Positions 6,837 through 8,873 of a stretch of 8,873 nt of DNA are shown here, piece after piece. The translations under genes and the position numbers were made by a program. Source of the DNA: Methanobacteriota archaeon (lineage in GTDB: Archaea; Hydrothermarchaeota; Hydrothermarchaeia; Hydrothermarchaeales; JAADFM01). Below the pieces are notes generated by a model that was not told where the DNA came from, ran no database searches, and worked only from the letters and a program-made list of their open reading frames with translations. The stretch is from positions 2,954-11,826 of the forward strand of contig JAADFM010000132.1 in assembly GCA_013152845.1 (NCBI GenBank), written 5' to 3'. Position 1 is the stretch's first letter, and each line of letters starts with the position of its first letter.

Positions 6837-7085
6837 ATGACAACTATAGCGGTTACAGAAAAAGTGAAAAAAGAGCTGATAAAGCTGGTCTCCGAGCTCC
6901 AGATAATGCTGGGGAGGAGGGTGGACTTCAACGAGGCCATCGCCTATCTGCTGTCCCAGAGGAGGACCAAGGACCCCCTGTTGTTGAAGGAGGCATGCCG
7001 GCCCATGCCCGGAGGCAGGGATGCGGTCAGGGAGCTCCTGCAGGAGAGGAAGAGGGATGAGGCTCGCAGGCAGCCTGGTCTTTGA
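6837..7085 (+). CDS. vapB: VapB-family antitoxin
   Basis: An 82-aa protein upstream of a PIN-domain toxin gene. The N-terminal ~40 residues (MTTIAVTEKVKKELIKLV, then GRRVDFNEAIAYLLSQ) follow the beta strand-helix-helix plan of the small DNA-binding VapB antitoxins. The rest is highly charged (RELLQERKRDEARRQ), as expected for the toxin-wrapping tail. It binds and silences VapC and probably represses the operon. An upstream ATG at 6813 is in frame but would start inside the TATA box and palindromes. ATG 6837 lies immediately after the 16-bp palindrome and 24 nt from the TATA, and opens with the typical TTIAV. The 3' end overlaps vapC by 29 nt in another frame, indicating coupled translation. 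Antitoxin subfamily is not certain. Confidence 0.8.
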   Translation: MTTIAVTEKVKKELIKLVSELQIMLGRRVDFNEAIAYLLSQRRTKDPLLLKEACRPMPGGRDAVRELLQERKRDEARRQPGL

Positions 7086-7491
7086 CGCCGGTGCCCTCAT
7101 AGAGCTGGTCTTTTCCACGCCAGCCGGTTCCAGGCTCATGGAGCAGATGATTGAAGGGGAGATTGAGGTGCATGCCACCGAGGTGGCCGTGGTGGAGCTG
7201 GGATACATCCTGTGCAGGAGGGTGGGAAGGGAGGAGGCAAAGAAGAGAATCGACAAGCTCCTCGCCTCCGGATATGTTGCCGTGGAGGACACCTCGCCCC
7301 TCATGGATGCGGCCTCCGCGTACAAGTGCGAGAGGGCCATCTCCCTGCCGGACTGCTTCTCCCTGGCCCTGGCCGGAAGGCTTTCTGTCCCGGTTTTGTT
7401 CGCCACAAGGGAAAAAGAACTGGTCAAAGAGATGGAAAGACGGCCCTTTGATGTGGAGATTCTCTTTCTCAGGGATGCCGTCCGCTCCTAG
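7057..7491 (+). CDS. vapC: VapC-family PIN-domain ribonuclease toxin
   Basis: A 144-aa PIN-domain protein. The family cleaves RNA (often tRNA or rRNA) using a cluster of acidic residues that bind Mg2+. Visible here are D10 in LVFDAGALIE, E47 in AVVELGY and D99 in SLPDCFSLAL. At the fourth site FATREKEL (115-122) carries E119 where related proteins usually have Asp, a conservative change. Length is typical. The chosen ATG 7057 follows a purine-rich GAGAGGAAGAGGG and lies inside the 3' end of vapB. An in-frame ATG at 7021 would add 12 unconserved residues. The stop TAG (7489-7491) is embedded in CTAG 7488-7491, which on the other strand supplies the stop of the convergent GT4-like gene, and it begins the right 21-bp repeat. 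The gene appears intact and probably active. Confidence 0.88.
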   Translation: MRLAGSLVFDAGALIELVFSTPAGSRLMEQMIEGEIEVHATEVAVVELGYILCRRVGREEAKKRIDKLLASGYVAVEDTSPLMDAASAYKCERAISLPDCFSLALAGRLSVPVLFATREKELVKEMERRPFDVEILFLRDAVRS

Positions 7492-7508
7492 AACCTGCCG
7501 GCGGTCTC
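7488..7508. repeat. 21-bp direct repeat, right copy (3' end of convergent GT4-like gene)
   Basis: Identical to 6779-6799 over 21 bp. Similarity ends abruptly on both sides (different bases at 7487 and 7509 versus 6778 and 6800). On the minus strand it encodes ETAGRF plus the TAG stop. Its first four bases also carry the vapC stop. Confidence 0.85.
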
Positions 7509-8844
7509 TTCCAGGACCTGCCACTCGTTCTTCATCCCCTCCTCCAGCAGGCACTGCTTTGCGCTGTCGTGGCCGCGCTCCCCCATGTGGACGGCATCCT
7601 CGCCCCCCTCATAGACCGCGAGGAGCTTCTCTGCCAGGCCCTTGTGGTCCCTGGGCTGGTGGGTGAACCCGTTCTCCCCGTCCATGATGAGTTCCGAGGA
7701 CCCCGCCCCGGTGCTGACCACCACCGGCTTCCTGTAGACCCATGCCTCGATGGTCGTGAGGTTGAATCCCTCCACCAGGGAGGGGACCGCCACCACATCC
7801 GAGCGGGCATATGCCCGCTTGATGCACTCGTGGTTGAGGAAACCGGTGAAGATGACCCTCCTTTTCACCTTCAGCCTTCTGACCAGCTCCTGGAGGTGGG
7901 CAAGCCAGGCATGGCTCTTGGAGGTGGCCAGCCCGCCCTTTTTCGAGCCAGAGAAACTGCCGTTGCCCACCAGGACCAGTTTGATGTCCGGAATCTTCCT
8001 CTTGAGCCTGGCCACCGCCCGGATGGCTGTGTCCTGGCCCTTCATGGAATCCATCCTGGCCACCATGAGGACCACGAAATCGTCCTCGCCTATCCCCTGG
8101 TTCAGGCTGAACTCCTCCACCTCCACCGGGTGTGGCATGGTCCATATCTCATCGTTTATGTAGGGGTACATCTGGTAGGCGTGGCCCTTGTACCCTGCCT
8201 TTATCAGCCCCCAGGTCGCGCTTGCAGCTGACCACGATGGAATCAAAGCCTTCCATGCCCCGGATGATGAAGTTGCGCAGGTGCTTTTCCACCCCGTCGA
8301 GGTTGAAAGGGATGTGCCACCGGAAGACCGTGGGGGCGGCAAGGCCTATCATGGCCCCGGTCTGCAGTTGCTGGAAGTCGTGGACGTAGTATATGTCCAC
8401 CTCGTCCAGGATTTCGAACATCTTGTGGACGCACAGCCAGTTGTAGTTGGCATAGGCCACGAAATCCCCCACGTCCATGGGGGTGGTCTCCAGCCCGTGG
8501 GTCTCCTGCCACAGCCTCTACCGGGCATAGGCCGCCAGCTTCTCGGCAGGCAGGGAGACGTTGTGGAGGGTGATGCCGTCCACGTAGGTGCGCTCCGGCC
8601 CCCCCGGGCTCAGGGATATCCAGTGTGGGCTGGCGATGAGGCCTTCCCTGATGAGCCTCCTGAGTAGGGGGAAGAGCATGGCCGTGACACCCCCGGGGGT
8701 GTAGTGGTAGTCCACGTCCTCCTGGAGGGTGTCCAGGGGCAGGGGGTCCGGGAGGTGGCCGTACTTCTCGATGAGCTCTGCGTAACTCACCTTGAACCTG
8801 ACCAGGGGAGTCTGGTTGTTGATGCACACCCTGAGCCTGCCCAT
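7488..8844 (-). pseudogene. GT4-like glycosyltransferase interrupted by an in-frame TAG and a +1 frameshift
   Basis: Reconstructed, this is a ~451-aa GT-B protein. The N-domain includes MGRLRVCINNQTPLVRF, YTPGGVTAMLFPLL, DIYYVHDFQQLQTG and VFRWHIPFNLDG; the last two resemble the HDPQP and WRCHID segments of TreT. The donor domain has VVLMVARMDSMKGQDTAIRA, KLVLVGNGS and EGFNLTTIEAW with the E-x7-E pair (7772-7746), then GAGSSELIMDGENGF. The frame from ATG 8844 meets TAG at 8520-8518 (YAR-stop-RLWQETHG) and continues in the same frame. It then shifts +1 at a G5 run (plus-strand C5, 8208-8212): removing one G joins SCKRDL to GLIKAGYKGHAYQ. The natural stop is TAG 7490-7488. GGGAG lies upstream of the ATG. 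It may make or extend an alpha-glucoside, but acceptor and product are unknown. Either a decaying gene or an intact gene with sequence errors. Confidence 0.8.
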
Positions 8845-8873
8845 CTTTCACTCCCTAAAGTTCCCCGTTTAAA
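8845..8873 (-). promoter_or_regulatory. Ribosome-binding site region of the GT4-like gene
   Basis: On the minus strand, TAGGGAGTGAAAG precedes ATG 8844, with GGGAG as a plausible ribosome-binding site. TTTAAA at the extreme right edge (8868-8873) could be part of a TATA element or of an upstream gene; the window ends there. Confidence 0.35.

Noticed and set aside
6756..6839. Possible GT4-VapB fusion by reading TAG codons as sense
   Set aside because: The frames match, but four TAGs, the repeat, the TATA box and palindromes lie between; this is intergenic and argues that TAG is a stop here.
6816..7427. Minus-strand 203-aa frame, which TAG readthrough from the GT4-like gene would enter
   Set aside because: Antisense of vapBC. 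It shows no domain, and the GT4-like protein already has a complete C-terminus at 7488.
8188..8667. Plus-strand 159-aa frame at the right end
   Set aside because: Opposite strand of the GT4-like gene; no motif of its own.
1..8873. CRISPR array, tRNA or rRNA gene, insertion sequence with transposase
   Set aside because: No regularly spaced repeats, no tRNA cloverleaf or rRNA signature, and no transposase or integrase motif seen in either strand; only the single 21-bp pair was found.

Overview
The window looks archaeal. The synthetase gene at the left edge has the N-terminal extension and class I signature of archaeal-type GluRS. Three well-placed start codons lie about 23-25 nt from a TATA box (leaderless architecture), AGG and ATA codons are heavily used, and TreT, an archaeal-type trehalose synthase, is present. 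The lineage cannot be fixed from sequence alone. Most of the window is GC-rich, but about 3360-6760 is clearly more AT-rich.

Layout. (1) 1-1396, minus strand: a trehalose-phosphatase-like HAD gene (otsB) followed after 1 nt by the 5' part of gltX, which runs off the left edge. (2) 1397-1451: a 55-nt divergent promoter region with one central TATA element about equally far from both flanking ATGs. (3) 1452-3352, plus strand: a two-repeat protein resembling DUF5752, overlapping treT by one base. (4) 3431-6758, plus strand, lower GC: a glycogen-debranching-like (alpha/alpha)6-barrel glycosidase overlapping a GT4 glycosyltransferase by 4 nt. The GT4 gene is broken by a 1-nt frameshift and by an amber codon exactly at the first Glu of its E-x7-E motif. 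(5) 6779-7508: a vapBC toxin-antitoxin cassette behind a TATA box and two overlapping palindromes, bounded by 21-bp direct repeats. The right-hand repeat is the 3' end of the next gene. (6) 7488-8844, minus strand: a second GT4-like gene, also interrupted by one in-frame TAG and one +1 frameshift in a G5 run. vapC and this gene converge and share the 4-base palindrome CTAG for both stops.

How the genes fit together: the theme is alpha-glucoside metabolism. TreT joins NDP-glucose and glucose to trehalose, OtsB would dephosphorylate trehalose 6-phosphate (no OtsA is visible), the barrel enzyme would hydrolyse alpha-glucans or alpha-glucosides, and the two GT4 proteins would transfer sugars to unknown acceptors. 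The two-repeat protein is probably a partner or regulator of TreT (inference). The toxin-antitoxin module appears to be inserted between the two glycosyltransferase genes.

The most notable points are the 21-bp repeats around vapBC, the palindromic operator, the shared divergent TATA, the twin amber/frameshift lesions in the two GT4 genes, and the tandem-repeat protein coupled to TreT.
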